From positions 1 to 64,000 of the forward strand of contig CAWDZA010000024.1 in the NCBI GenBank assembly GCA_963806635.1: a stretch of DNA of 64,000 bases, in the 5' to 3' direction. Below are positions 17,146 through 24,839 of the stretch, one piece after another (the first letter of the stretch is position 1; each line of letters begins with the position of its first letter). The translations under genes were made by a program, and so were the position numbers. The DNA comes from CAVVEQ01 sp963806635 (GTDB lineage Bacteria > Chloroflexota > Anaerolineae > Anaerolineales > Anaerolineaceae). The notes under the pieces were generated by a model. It was not told the DNA's origin, made no database searches, and saw only the letters and a list, made by a program, of their open reading frames with translations.

Positions 17146-18141
17146 TTATGCGGCGGCGATCGTTTCCGGCGGGCTGGTGCGGATGTGCATCCAGCGTAGT
17201 CCGGCAAGATAATAGATGAACATGGAGGTGATCAACGCCGTGCTGATAAACGCGTGTCCGCTGATACTCACCAGCATTAACCAGGAATTTGCCGGGGCGT
17301 TCATCCAGAGCAGGTCCAGGATCACCTCAATTAAGACAGCAAGCAGGACGAAAAGACCCGTACCGCGCAAATAACCCCGCACCAGGCGGAACGCTACCGC
17401 GATCGAAGGCATCACCTTCTGGCTTGCGGTAAAAATTCCGAAAGGTGAAAAAACAAGCGGCATCAGGAACCAAAGCACCAGGAAGAACCCCACCATGAAA
17501 ACGATCTGCCCGGCTGCAGGGTTCAGCAAAGTCGCCATCCCGAGCATCAAGCTCACCGGGATGCCAACGACCAGGATCACCGCGTAGAACAGCAGGGTGA
17601 AGATAAGAACCTGTCCGAGCGGGGTTGTCGGACGTGATTCAATGGAACCAGGCACTGTGTTGCCAGCCGCCTTTGCCAGCGTGGAAAAATAAAGGCTACC
17701 CAGCAGCACGCCTACCAAAGTGAGCCCAATCCAGGTCAGCAGAGCCGCCTGGGCGCTGGGTACCTGATATACCATCGGTATGCCCAGCGGGTTCACCAAA
17801 GGACTGGCCATGGCCATCAGGCTGGGGATACCGATCGGGTAGGATCGAAGAGCGGTCATCAGGTTGCTGCCGGCCAGCATCGCCTTGGTGAGATCAGTTG
17901 CCGCCTGGAAATTGGTCGGCAGGGATGAACCGGCAGAACGGGCCATATCGGCAGCCGCCTGGGAAAAAAGCGGAGAAAATAGATCCTTCAGGCTCAAATG
18001 CGGTCCGAACCAGAGGAAAAGGTCCAGCAGCAGCGGCGGGAGGATCAACCAAACCCGCGATGCAACGGCGTTGAACCCCTTGATAAAGGTGCCAAAGATC
18101 GGCGGCGGCGTTTCAGTTCGCACTTTGGGGAGAGTATCCAT
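17146..18141 (-). CDS. Multi-pass membrane protein of unknown function
   Basis: 331 residues. After a short soluble N-terminus there is a hydrophobic segment (VWLILPPLLLDLFLWFG), then an amphipathic region, then about five further membrane helices. No family motif is recognised; the layout is like generic Chloroflexota membrane proteins. It precedes gyrB on the same strand with a gap of about 40 nt, so the two could be co-transcribed. A TAAAAT hexamer 10 nt before the ATG suggests a very short leader. Confidence 0.65.
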   Translation of the reverse strand: MDTLPKVRTETPPPIFGTFIKGFNAVASRVWLILPPLLLDLFLWFGPHLSLKDLFSPLFSQAAADMARSAGSSLPTNFQAATDLTKAMLAGSNLMTALRSYPIGIPSLMAMASPLVNPLGIPMVYQVPSAQAALLTWIGLTLVGVLLGSLYFSTLAKAAGNTVPGSIESRPTTPLGQVLIFTLLFYAVILVVGIPVSLMLGMATLLNPAAGQIVFMVGFFLVLWFLMPLVFSPFGIFTASQKVMPSIAVAFRLVRGYLRGTGLFVLLAVLIEVILDLLWMNAPANSWLMLVSISGHAFISTALITSMFIYYLAGLRWMHIRTSPPETIAAA

Positions 18142-18151
18142 ACAGCCTTGT

Positions 18152-18157
18152 ATTTTA
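18152..18157 (-). promoter_or_regulatory. Putative -10 element for the 18141 membrane protein gene
   Basis: TAAAAT on the minus strand, preceded by GG, ends 10 nt before the ATG. It is one half of a compact divergent promoter region with the gene at 18230. Confidence 0.35.
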
Positions 18158-18217
18158 CCATAGGCACCCTTTCTCCTGCCGGCGGGGGAGCAGGGCGGAA
18201 GCGCTTTGAATCCTTGG

Positions 18218-18223
18218 TAAAAT
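18218..18223 (+). promoter_or_regulatory. Putative -10 element for a leaderless transcript of the 18230 gene
   Basis: TAAAAT, preceded by GG, ends exactly 6 nt before the ATG at 18230. No Shine-Dalgarno sequence fits between them, so the mRNA probably begins at the start codon. Confidence 0.45.
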
Positions 18224-18229
18224 GACTAT

Positions 18230-19042
18230 ATGGAAGCGCATCGCCACCTGCCGGATGCCGACCGCCTGAGCATCGTTTCAGGGATGGTGCTGCTATCCTA
18301 CGCGCTGGCGTCTTTCATTAAACTGCCATCTCAGGCGATCAGCATTCAATTGCCGGCATTCCTGCTACAACTGCCAGTTTCCATAAACTCCCTGGTGGGA
18401 CTCGCAACGGCTGCCCTGGCTGCCTCCGGAGCCCAATGGCTGTTGAGCGCACACCCTGGTTTCACCCCGCGTGCATCGATACCGCACCTCTTCCTGCCAG
18501 CCCTCACCGCCATGATCATCGGGCTGCCGCTCAGTACACTGCAGGCCAGCCCCTATTGGTGGGTGGTCTTCGCCTTGGGCGGGTTGCTTTTTGTGATGGT
18601 TATTGCCTCGGAATACATCGCGCTGGATGACCAGGATAACCGCCATGCGGTGGCCGCCATTACACTTACTGCGGTTTCGTGGGTGCTCTTCCTCATCGTC
18701 GCCATTTCTGTCAATGCAGCCGGCATGCGCTTTTATATGGTGCTGGCCATCCTCTCACCCACAGTTTTTTTGGTGAGCCTGCGCAGCCTCCATTTCCGCC
18801 TGGGTGGAGACTGGAATTATTCCTGGGCGGCTGCAATCGCTGTCATCATCTCCCAGTTGGCACTCGGGCTGCATTACCTGCCAATTTCGCCCTTGAGCTA
18901 CGGGCTGGCATTGCTCGGCGCGGCTTATGCTCTCACCAGCGTTGCCGGGTCTGTCATCCAGCGGCGTCCCGGAAGGACCCTCTGGGTGGAGCCGGGGCTG
19001 ATCGGTGGCGTGATGCTCTTGCTCGCATTCCTCTTCAGGTGA
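18230..19042 (+). CDS. Eight-helix membrane protein of unknown function (DUF5656-like)
   Basis: 270 residues, nearly all hydrophobic, with about eight membrane segments separated by short loops. I do not recognise a catalytic motif. The size and pattern resemble the DUF5656 family of Chloroflexota, but this is only a suggestion. The next gene, an M67 metalloprotease, starts 4 nt after its stop, so the two form an operon that probably continues into plsY. Confidence 0.6.
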   Translation: MEAHRHLPDADRLSIVSGMVLLSYALASFIKLPSQAISIQLPAFLLQLPVSINSLVGLATAALAASGAQWLLSAHPGFTPRASIPHLFLPALTAMIIGLPLSTLQASPYWWVVFALGGLLFVMVIASEYIALDDQDNRHAVAAITLTAVSWVLFLIVAISVNAAGMRFYMVLAILSPTVFLVSLRSLHFRLGGDWNYSWAAAIAVIISQLALGLHYLPISPLSYGLALLGAAYALTSVAGSVIQRRPGRTLWVEPGLIGGVMLLLAFLFR

Positions 19043-19045
19043 TCC

Positions 19046-19450
19046 ATGCTCGAAAAACTGATCCTTACCGATGACCTGGTGGTACAGGTGGGCGGGCATG
19101 CCCGAACCTGCCTTCCACAGGAAGCCTGCGGCCTTCTGGCCGGGAACGGGGTGCACGCTACGACCTTTTTGCCCGTGAAGAATGAACTGGGCAGCCCGAC
19201 CGCATTCCGCATGGATGCCCAGGAACAATTGAATGCCTTTTTGTGGATGGAGGAACAAGCCCTGGATCTGCTGGCGGTCTTTCACAGCCATCCGCACGGA
19301 CCGCAAACCCCTTCAGCCACCGATATTAGCGAATTCTATACGCCTGGCACCGCGTGCCTCATCTGGACGCCATCCTCCTTGCGGGCATTCCATATTACAG
19401 AGAACGGCTTCACCGAGCTCCCGCTTACAATGGCTGAGGGCAGCAACTGA
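19046..19450 (+). CDS. M67 (JAMM/Mov34) family metallopeptidase
   Basis: 134 residues. The JAMM zinc site is complete: a Glu in QEACGLLAG near residue 26 and HSHPHGPQTPSATD around residue 76 (His-x-His and, ten residues on, Asp). Bacterial members cleave ubiquitin-like or sulfur-carrier protein tails, or act as isopeptidases. No ThiS/MoaD-like partner is beside it here, so the substrate is unknown. It sits 4 nt behind the upstream membrane-protein gene. Confidence 0.8.
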   Translation: MLEKLILTDDLVVQVGGHARTCLPQEACGLLAGNGVHATTFLPVKNELGSPTAFRMDAQEQLNAFLWMEEQALDLLAVFHSHPHGPQTPSATDISEFYTPGTACLIWTPSSLRAFHITENGFTELPLTMAEGSN

Positions 19451-19490
19451 ATCCCCCTTGTTGTGTTAAACTTGTGTGGATATTCCTGCG

Positions 19491-20195
19491 ATGAACTTCC
19501 TTAACCTTTTTATTGTTTTGCTTCTTTCGTATCTGGTAGGTTCCATCCCCTTCGGGCTGATCATTGTGCGGACCTTCACCGGCAAGGATGTGCGTGATGT
19601 GGGCAGCGGGCGCACCGGCGGAACCAATGCCATGCGCGCGGCGGGGTTGTTCGCCGGCATCCTCACCGCCCTTGGCGATATCCTCAAAGGTCTGGTAGCC
19701 GGGTGGTTGGCGGATGTCCTTTTACCCGGGCAGCCCGTGGTTAAAGTGGTAGCCGTACTATTGGCCATCGCAGGTCATAATTACTCGATCTTCCTGATCA
19801 AACGCAATAACGCTGGCAGGCTTGCCCTAGAAGGCGGTGCTGGCGGAGCCACAGCCTTTGGTGGAGCGGTGGCGCTCTGGCCGCCTATTTGGATGTTTTT
19901 GCTGCCAGCGCTGGTGCTGGTCTACCTGCTCATTGGCTTCGCTTCTGTCATGACGCTTTCGGTTGGATTCTTTTGCATCGTAGTCTTTGCCATCACAGCA
20001 TACATGGGGATCACTCCCCCAGTTTTTATACTATATGGTGTTGGCGCATTGATCCTGACCGCGATCGCGCTGCGGCCGAACCTCAAAAGACTTAAAAATG
20101 GCACCGAGCGCGCTGTTGGTCTGCGCCGGTACCTGGAAAAAAAGCGGGAGGCGAAGAACGCCTCCCGGAATGTACCTCATCCCCCAGCTCCGTAG
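19491..20195 (+). CDS. plsY: Acyl-phosphate:glycerol-3-phosphate acyltransferase PlsY
   Basis: 234 residues and an integral membrane enzyme. It transfers an acyl group from acyl-phosphate to glycerol-3-phosphate, the first step in phospholipid synthesis. The three PlsY motifs are GSIPFGLIIV near the N-terminus, GSGRTGGTNAMRA and GHNYSIFL. About six membrane segments are seen. A GTG at 19476 is possible, but the ATG at 19491 places GSIPFG at the usual distance. A C-terminal charged tail (YLEKKREAKNASRN) is encoded by DNA that also forms the terminator of the convergent gene. Confidence 0.9.
   Translation: MNFLNLFIVLLLSYLVGSIPFGLIIVRTFTGKDVRDVGSGRTGGTNAMRAAGLFAGILTALGDILKGLVAGWLADVLLPGQPVVKVVAVLLAIAGHNYSIFLIKRNNAGRLALEGGAGGATAFGGAVALWPPIWMFLLPALVLVYLLIGFASVMTLSVGFFCIVVFAITAYMGITPPVFILYGVGALILTAIALRPNLKRLKNGTERAVGLRRYLEKKREAKNASRNVPHPPAP
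20137..20167 (-). terminator. Terminator of the MBL hydrolase gene, embedded in the plsY coding end
   Basis: A 9-bp perfect stem (CGGGAGGCG, 20145-20153; AAGAA loop; CGCCTCCCG, 20159-20167) is followed on the minus strand by seven T (20143-20137). It works for the minus-strand gene ending at 20207 but lies entirely within the last codons of plsY on the plus strand. Confidence 0.8.
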
Positions 20196-20206
20196 ATTCC
20201 TGCGGG

Positions 20207-21067
20207 CTAGATTTCCTCTAAAGGTTCCAATTCTCCACCCTCGGACGCAACCTGTTTGAACAGGAAGTTCACATTGCGGCGGTGAAGCTCCGGAGCCAGC
20301 CCTCCCAGCAGCACCCTGCTTTTACCACAGGATACCAGGTCGATCAGCTCCAGGGCCTCCTCGGGGTAGCGCTTACGAGCGGCGGCTTTGACCGCCTTTT
20401 TTAGCGCAGCCAGATAGGCCAGGTTGCTCTTCACCGCCTCGTCTATTTCACCCCGCAGGATGATATCGCCGTGACCCTGGATGATATTCTCGAGGCTCAT
20501 TTTACCGATCCTGCGGATCGTGGCCGCCAGTTCCTCAGCGTCGCCGCTGACAATATATGGCAGCGGCATGAACGCGTCACCGGCGAAAAGCACACGGTCC
20601 TCCTCCACAAGCACCGAAATACCATCCTTTGAGTGCCCGGGCGTGCAATGCAACACCAGGTTCTTCTTGCCCACTCGCAGGGATAACGTCCCGTTGTCGA
20701 AGGTAAGATTGGGGAGAACCAGATCAATACTCTTATATCCTGGGTTCGTATGCTGCGCATTCTCCAGGGCTTTGGTGCCGTGGGAAGCCATCAGGTTCCG
20801 ACAGTCCAGGTGGGAGATTATGGTCGCACCAGGGAAAAAACAGTTCCCCCAGCTATGATCAGCATGTGAATGGGTGTTGATCACATATCGCACGGGAATG
20901 CCCAAATCATCCTCCAGGAAATCGCGCATCTCGCGGGTCTCCTCGGGCAGCGCAAGAGTGTCGATCACCACCGCCCACTGGGGACCGGTGATCGCCCCGG
21001 CGGTCACCTGGGCATAAACCTCACTTTGAAACCAATAAACATTATCCGAAACGCGTTCTCGATGCAT
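20207..21067 (-). CDS. MBL-fold metallo-hydrolase
   Basis: 286 residues from ATG 21067, which has an AGGTG ribosome site 6 nt upstream; an earlier in-frame ATG at 21106 lacks one. The metallo-beta-lactamase metal motifs are THSHADH (residues about 65-71), the His in CTPGHSKDG, the Asp in FAGDAF and a late His in IQGHGD. This set fits a glyoxalase-II/RNase Z type dinuclear zinc hydrolase, but the C-terminal half gives no clear substrate clue. It is transcribed alone, convergent with plsY. Confidence 0.8.
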   Translation of the reverse strand: MHRERVSDNVYWFQSEVYAQVTAGAITGPQWAVVIDTLALPEETREMRDFLEDDLGIPVRYVINTHSHADHSWGNCFFPGATIISHLDCRNLMASHGTKALENAQHTNPGYKSIDLVLPNLTFDNGTLSLRVGKKNLVLHCTPGHSKDGISVLVEEDRVLFAGDAFMPLPYIVSGDAEELAATIRRIGKMSLENIIQGHGDIILRGEIDEAVKSNLAYLAALKKAVKAAARKRYPEEALELIDLVSCGKSRVLLGGLAPELHRRNVNFLFKQVASEGGELEPLEEI

Positions 21068-21123
21068 GCACACACCTAATTGGCTGGGATGCTGTGAGGA
21101 TAGCACATCCGAGGTTAAAAGTC

Positions 21124-21158
21124 AAAAAAAGGGCATTCAAATCATGTTGAATGCCCTT
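21124..21158 (-). terminator. Terminator of the amino-acid ABC transporter operon
   Basis: A 13-bp stem (AAAGGGCATTCAA, paired with TTGAATGCCCTTT; 21128-21158) is followed on the minus strand by a run of T. It lies 18 nt past the stop of the ATP-binding subunit gene. Confidence 0.85.
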
Positions 21159-21175
21159 TCTATATTGGAAAGAGG

Positions 21176-21907
<732 letters not shown>

Positions 21908-21910
21908 GGC

Positions 21911-22726
21911 TCACCTCTCCGATTTCGTTCTGCGTTCAGTATAGGCCACCAAACGCGCCGAAAGCAGGGTCATCACCAAATAGACCAGGGCTACCATCGA
22001 CCAGGTCTGCAGGGTGTTGAAGTGGATGGCGGAATATTCGCGACCTCGACGGGTCAGATCTGCCACCGCAACCACCGAAACCAATGAGGAATCTTTGAGC
22101 AGGGTGATGAATTCGTTTCCAATGGCTGGAAGGATCACGCGGAACGCCTGTGGAAGGATGATATGCCGCATCGCCTGGAAGTAAGTCAATCCCAGGCTGC
22201 GCGCGGCTTCCATCTGCCCCTTGGGAACGCTCTGGATACCCGCCCGTACCACCTCACTCATATAAGCGCCGTAGCCGATTGTGAGGCCAACGATTGCCAT
22301 CACGATCGCGTTCGTCTGGTAATTCGAGAGGGTCTCGTTTCCAGTGACCCGGCCGATCTGCTGGATGAGCGCCGGCATGGCAAAGTACCAGAAGAGCAGC
22401 TGAACCAGTAAGGGGATGCCGCGAATAACCTCAACATACGTCGTTGCGATCCCCCGGATGACCTTGTTTCCGGATACCCTTCCCAACCCGCCAAATAATC
22501 CGACGAAAAGTACAAGGATAAAGGAAGTAACCGTCACATAGATCGTGACCCAGATGCCCTCTTTAAAGAATCGGAGCATGTTCAGGTAGGGATCCGGCTG
22601 GGTGATGACGAGAAAAACGATAATGAAAACCACCGCGAAGAAAAGGTACCAGCCAGAATCAATATGGCGTTTTACCTTGATCGGCGAGTTTTCCTTGATT
22701 TCACTTTTCTTTTGTTTTTTTGCCAT
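21911..22726 (-). CDS. Polar amino acid ABC transporter permease (HisM/GlnP-like)
   Basis: 271 residues. A charged cytoplasmic N-terminus of about 25 residues is followed by a first membrane helix and the BPD_transp_1 domain. The EAA loop (EAARSLGLTYFQAMRHIILPQAF) contacts the ATPase. RGIPLLVQLLFWYF and GAYMSEVVRAGIQSVPKG are hallmarks of the HEQRo amino-acid family. Only one permease gene is present, so it probably forms a homodimer. Confidence 0.9.
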   Translation of the reverse strand: MAKKQKKSEIKENSPIKVKRHIDSGWYLFFAVVFIIVFLVITQPDPYLNMLRFFKEGIWVTIYVTVTSFILVLFVGLFGGLGRVSGNKVIRGIATTYVEVIRGIPLLVQLLFWYFAMPALIQQIGRVTGNETLSNYQTNAIVMAIVGLTIGYGAYMSEVVRAGIQSVPKGQMEAARSLGLTYFQAMRHIILPQAFRVILPAIGNEFITLLKDSSLVSVVAVADLTRRGREYSAIHFNTLQTWSMVALVYLVMTLLSARLVAYTERRTKSER

Positions 22727-22743
22727 TTCGTCCTTTCAGGGAA

Positions 22744-22780
22744 TAAAAAAAATACCTGCGAGCTTCACCCGCAGGTATTT
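22744..22780 (-). terminator. Internal terminator/attenuator between substrate-binding protein and permease genes
   Basis: An 11-bp stem (ATACCTGCG core at 22752-22760, with its complement at 22770-22780) has eight or nine T after it on the minus strand. It lies between the stop of the binding-protein gene (22794) and the permease start (22726). A partial terminator here would leave more mRNA for the binding protein than for the membrane subunits. Confidence 0.8.
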
Positions 22781-22793
22781 TTCTTCCATGATT

Positions 22794-23543
22794 TTATTGA
22801 CCTGCCAGCCATTTTTGTTCGAGGGCGGTCACGGTGCCATCGGCAATGACAGCCTTGAGGCCAGCATTGACCTTATCAAGCAGATCAGTCTTGGTTTTGC
22901 AGAATGCAATAGCGTAGCTCTCATCAGTGAAGACCGATCCGGTTGTGGTCAGCATCTCCGGATTCTTACCGATATATGCCAGGGCGGTGGGGTAATCAGC
23001 GATGACCGCATCGATCTGGTTGTTGGAAAGATCGAGGAAAGCCAACTCGTAGGAATCATAGGGTTTATAGGTCACATTGGGGATCTTCTTGGCTTCGATC
23101 TCGCCGGTGGTGCCAAGCTGGGCAGCCACGGTCTTGCCCGCCAGGTCGTCCTTGCTGGTGATGCCGGTCTCATCCTTGCGGATGACCACGATCTGCCCCG
23201 CGTTGATGTAGGGATCGGAGAAATTCATCACCACTTTGCGCTCGTCGCTCGCCGAAATGGCGGCGATGGCAACATCATAGGTGCAGTTGGTGACGCCGGC
23301 AATGACCGAATCGAAGGGGGTGTTGACGAATTCGATCTTCAAGCCGGCTTTATCGGCGATCGCCTTCATCAGTTCCACATCGAAACCGGTCAGCTCGTTC
23401 GTCTTCTCATCCACGATCTCGAAGGGCGGAAAGGTGGCATCGGTGGCGACTTTAATCGTTCCAGCCGAGGACTGACCGCACGCGGAGAGCAGGATCCCCG
23501 CCAGGACCAACACAGAAACAACGATCAAACTGGTTTTCTTCAC
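22794..23543 (-). CDS. Amino acid ABC transporter substrate-binding lipoprotein
   Basis: 249 residues from a GTG start at 23543, chosen because AGGAGG sits 5 nt upstream and the lipoprotein signal (LVLAGILLSAC) then begins correctly. The mature protein is an SBP_bac_3 fold: IKVATDATFPPFEIVDE at the start, GFDVELMKAIADKAG, and AIAAISASDERKVVMNFSDPY. This is the ligand-capturing subunit for polar amino acids outside the membrane. The specific ligand cannot be read from the sequence. Confidence 0.9.
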   Translation of the reverse strand: MKKTSLIVVSVLVLAGILLSACGQSSAGTIKVATDATFPPFEIVDEKTNELTGFDVELMKAIADKAGLKIEFVNTPFDSVIAGVTNCTYDVAIAAISASDERKVVMNFSDPYINAGQIVVIRKDETGITSKDDLAGKTVAAQLGTTGEIEAKKIPNVTYKPYDSYELAFLDLSNNQIDAVIADYPTALAYIGKNPEMLTTTGSVFTDESYAIAFCKTKTDLLDKVNAGLKAVIADGTVTALEQKWLAGQ

Positions 23544-23579
23544 ATTCTCCTCCTGTGAGCTCAAAATATGTGCGTTATC

Positions 23580-23606
23580 ATTATAGCATAGCCAAAAAAC
23601 AGTCAA
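23580..23606 (-). promoter_or_regulatory. Promoter of the amino-acid ABC transporter operon
   Basis: On the minus strand TTGACT (23606-23601) and a perfect TATAAT (23585-23580) are 15 bp apart, slightly shorter than the ideal 17. The leader to the GTG at 23543 is about 30 nt and includes AGGAGG. Confidence 0.6.
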
Positions 23607-23637
23607 CCCCAAACCTGCGCTGCGGAGAATCAACCTT

Positions 23638-24207
23638 ATGCCCGAAATGATCAAAGCCGAATTTCATTGCCACTCCATCCATTCTCCCGATTCGCTCACC
23701 CCGCTGGAGGAATTGATCCGCGAAGCCCGTAAAAAGGGGATCGGGCGCCTGGCAGTCACGGATCATTCCCAAGTGGAAGGCGCCTTCGCTGCGCAGAAAT
23801 TGGCGCCGGAATTGATCGTGATCGGCGAGGAGGTGAAGACCACCAGCGGGGAGATCCTGGCATATTACCTGAAAGAACGGCTGCCGAAAGGAATTTCTGC
23901 GGAAGAGGCATTCGAGCGGTTGAAAGATCAGGGCGCATTTATCTCCCTGGCGCACCCTTTTGATTCCCAGCGTGAGCATTGGAGCGAAGAGGAGATCGAG
24001 CGCTTTCTACCCTACCTGGATGGCATCGAGGTCTTCAACTCGCGCTGCATCGATCGCAATGCCAACGGCCGGGCACTCGCCTGTGCGCTGAAATACGGCA
24101 TCCCGCAGATGGTGGGTTCGGACGCGCATGTGACGCGTGAAATGGGGCGCTCCACCCTCATCCTGCCGGAATTTCACGACGCCGGATTCGCTGCGCGCAG
24201 GCGGTGA
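23638..24207 (+). CDS. PHP-domain phosphoesterase-like protein, C-terminus probably frameshifted
   Basis: 189 residues as read. The PHP metal motifs are EFHCHSIHSPDS, VTDHSQ, GEEVKTTSGEILAYYL, LAHPFD and VGSDAH, so it is a metal-dependent hydrolase related to PHP phosphoesterases. After LPEFHDA the frame reads to a stop at 24205. Directly past that stop, in the same frame, comes KLSSPFIHLTSRYAHIKKD to 24303, which looks like the usual PHP C-terminus. A few compensating small indels near 24180-24215 would restore it. The start at 23638 follows a GGAGA-like site. Confidence 0.75.
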   Translation: MPEMIKAEFHCHSIHSPDSLTPLEELIREARKKGIGRLAVTDHSQVEGAFAAQKLAPELIVIGEEVKTTSGEILAYYLKERLPKGISAEEAFERLKDQGAFISLAHPFDSQREHWSEEEIERFLPYLDGIEVFNSRCIDRNANGRALACALKYGIPQMVGSDAHVTREMGRSTLILPEFHDAGFAARRR

Positions 24208-24326
24208 AAAGCGCGCATGCAGGAGACGAAGCTTTCCTCGCCTTTCATCCATCTAACCTCGCGGTATGCACACATCAAAAAGGATCTTCGAAAATCACAT
24301 TAGGTTCACAAGAATAATGGCTTAAC

Positions 24327-24354
24327 TTGACGCTCGGTTAGGTTGGGATAAAAT
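24327..24354 (+). promoter_or_regulatory. Promoter of tRNA-Leu
   Basis: TTGACG (24327-24332) and TAAAAT (24349-24354) are separated by 16 bp, ending 9 nt before the first base of the tRNA. This is a near-consensus housekeeping promoter. Confidence 0.7.
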
Positions 24355-24363
24355 TGGATTCAC

Positions 24364-24450
24364 GGGGCGGTGGCGGAATTGGCAGACGCAGCGGACTTAA
24401 AATCCGCCAGCCGAGAGGTTGTGTGGGTTCAAGTCCCACCCGCCCCACCA
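24364..24450 (+). tRNA. tRNA-Leu (anticodon TAA)
   Basis: The cloverleaf is complete: acceptor GGGGCGG / CCGCCCC; D arm with AATTGGCAGACG; anticodon stem GCGGA / TCCGC around loop CTTAAAA (anticodon TAA); a long class II variable arm (AGCC-GAGA-GGTT); and T arm GTGGG-TTCAAGT-CCCAC. The 3' CCA is encoded. It has its own promoter and terminator. Confidence 0.97.
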
Positions 24451-24455
24451 AAACA

Positions 24456-24487
24456 AAAAGACACTGGAATGCCAGCGTCTTTTTTTG
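24456..24487 (+). terminator. Terminator of tRNA-Leu
   Basis: The stem AAAGACACTGG / CCAGCGTCTTT, with one A-C mismatch, closes a tetraloop AATG and is followed by seven T directly after the tRNA. Confidence 0.8.
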
Positions 24488-24507
24488 TTCCTATTACGAT
24501 CCGGGGA

Positions 24508-24660
24508 TTATTTCTTCGTGCCCAGGATCTTATACATCCCGGTCCCGCAAACGGTGCACTTCCCCTTTAGCGCCTTGCGGCCGTTCTTCATCGTCACTTC
24601 CTGGGTATCTTTCATATCCCTTTTCTGCTTGCATTTCATGCAATAACCCTGTTCAGCCAT
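24508..24660 (-). CDS. Small DUF5679-type zinc-ribbon protein
   Basis: 50 residues. Two CxxC knuckles, YCMKCKQKRDM near the N-terminus and CTVCGTGMYKIL near the C-terminus, are separated by about 24 residues with NGRKALKG between them. This matches the DUF5679 family of tiny zinc-ribbon proteins, function unknown. An AAGGAG ribosome site precedes the ATG at 24660. It lies convergent to tRNA-Leu and is short enough to be missed by a length cut-off. Confidence 0.8.
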   Translation of the reverse strand: MAEQGYCMKCKQKRDMKDTQEVTMKNGRKALKGKCTVCGTGMYKILGTKK

Positions 24661-24839
24661 CCTTATCTCCTTTCTCTGGTTGCACTGGATTCTGTACTAC
24701 AAGTTCCATTATAGTCAATTTGAGATGAGATACAACCATAAATGATACCCAAATCTCTCCTCCACTTTTTCACTCCACCTTGATTTTCACCTCCAATGGA
24801 TTGATAATGGGAACGTAAATTCACCCCAAGGAGAGCCTT

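Noticed and set aside
22602..23558. A 318-codon frame antisense to the substrate-binding protein
   Set aside because: The sense strand has a complete lipoprotein signal and SBP_bac_3 motifs; the antisense frame has none.
24370..24570. A 66-codon frame beginning MAELADAADLKSAS
   Set aside because: It is translation of tRNA-Leu itself and its terminator, a well-known false gene.
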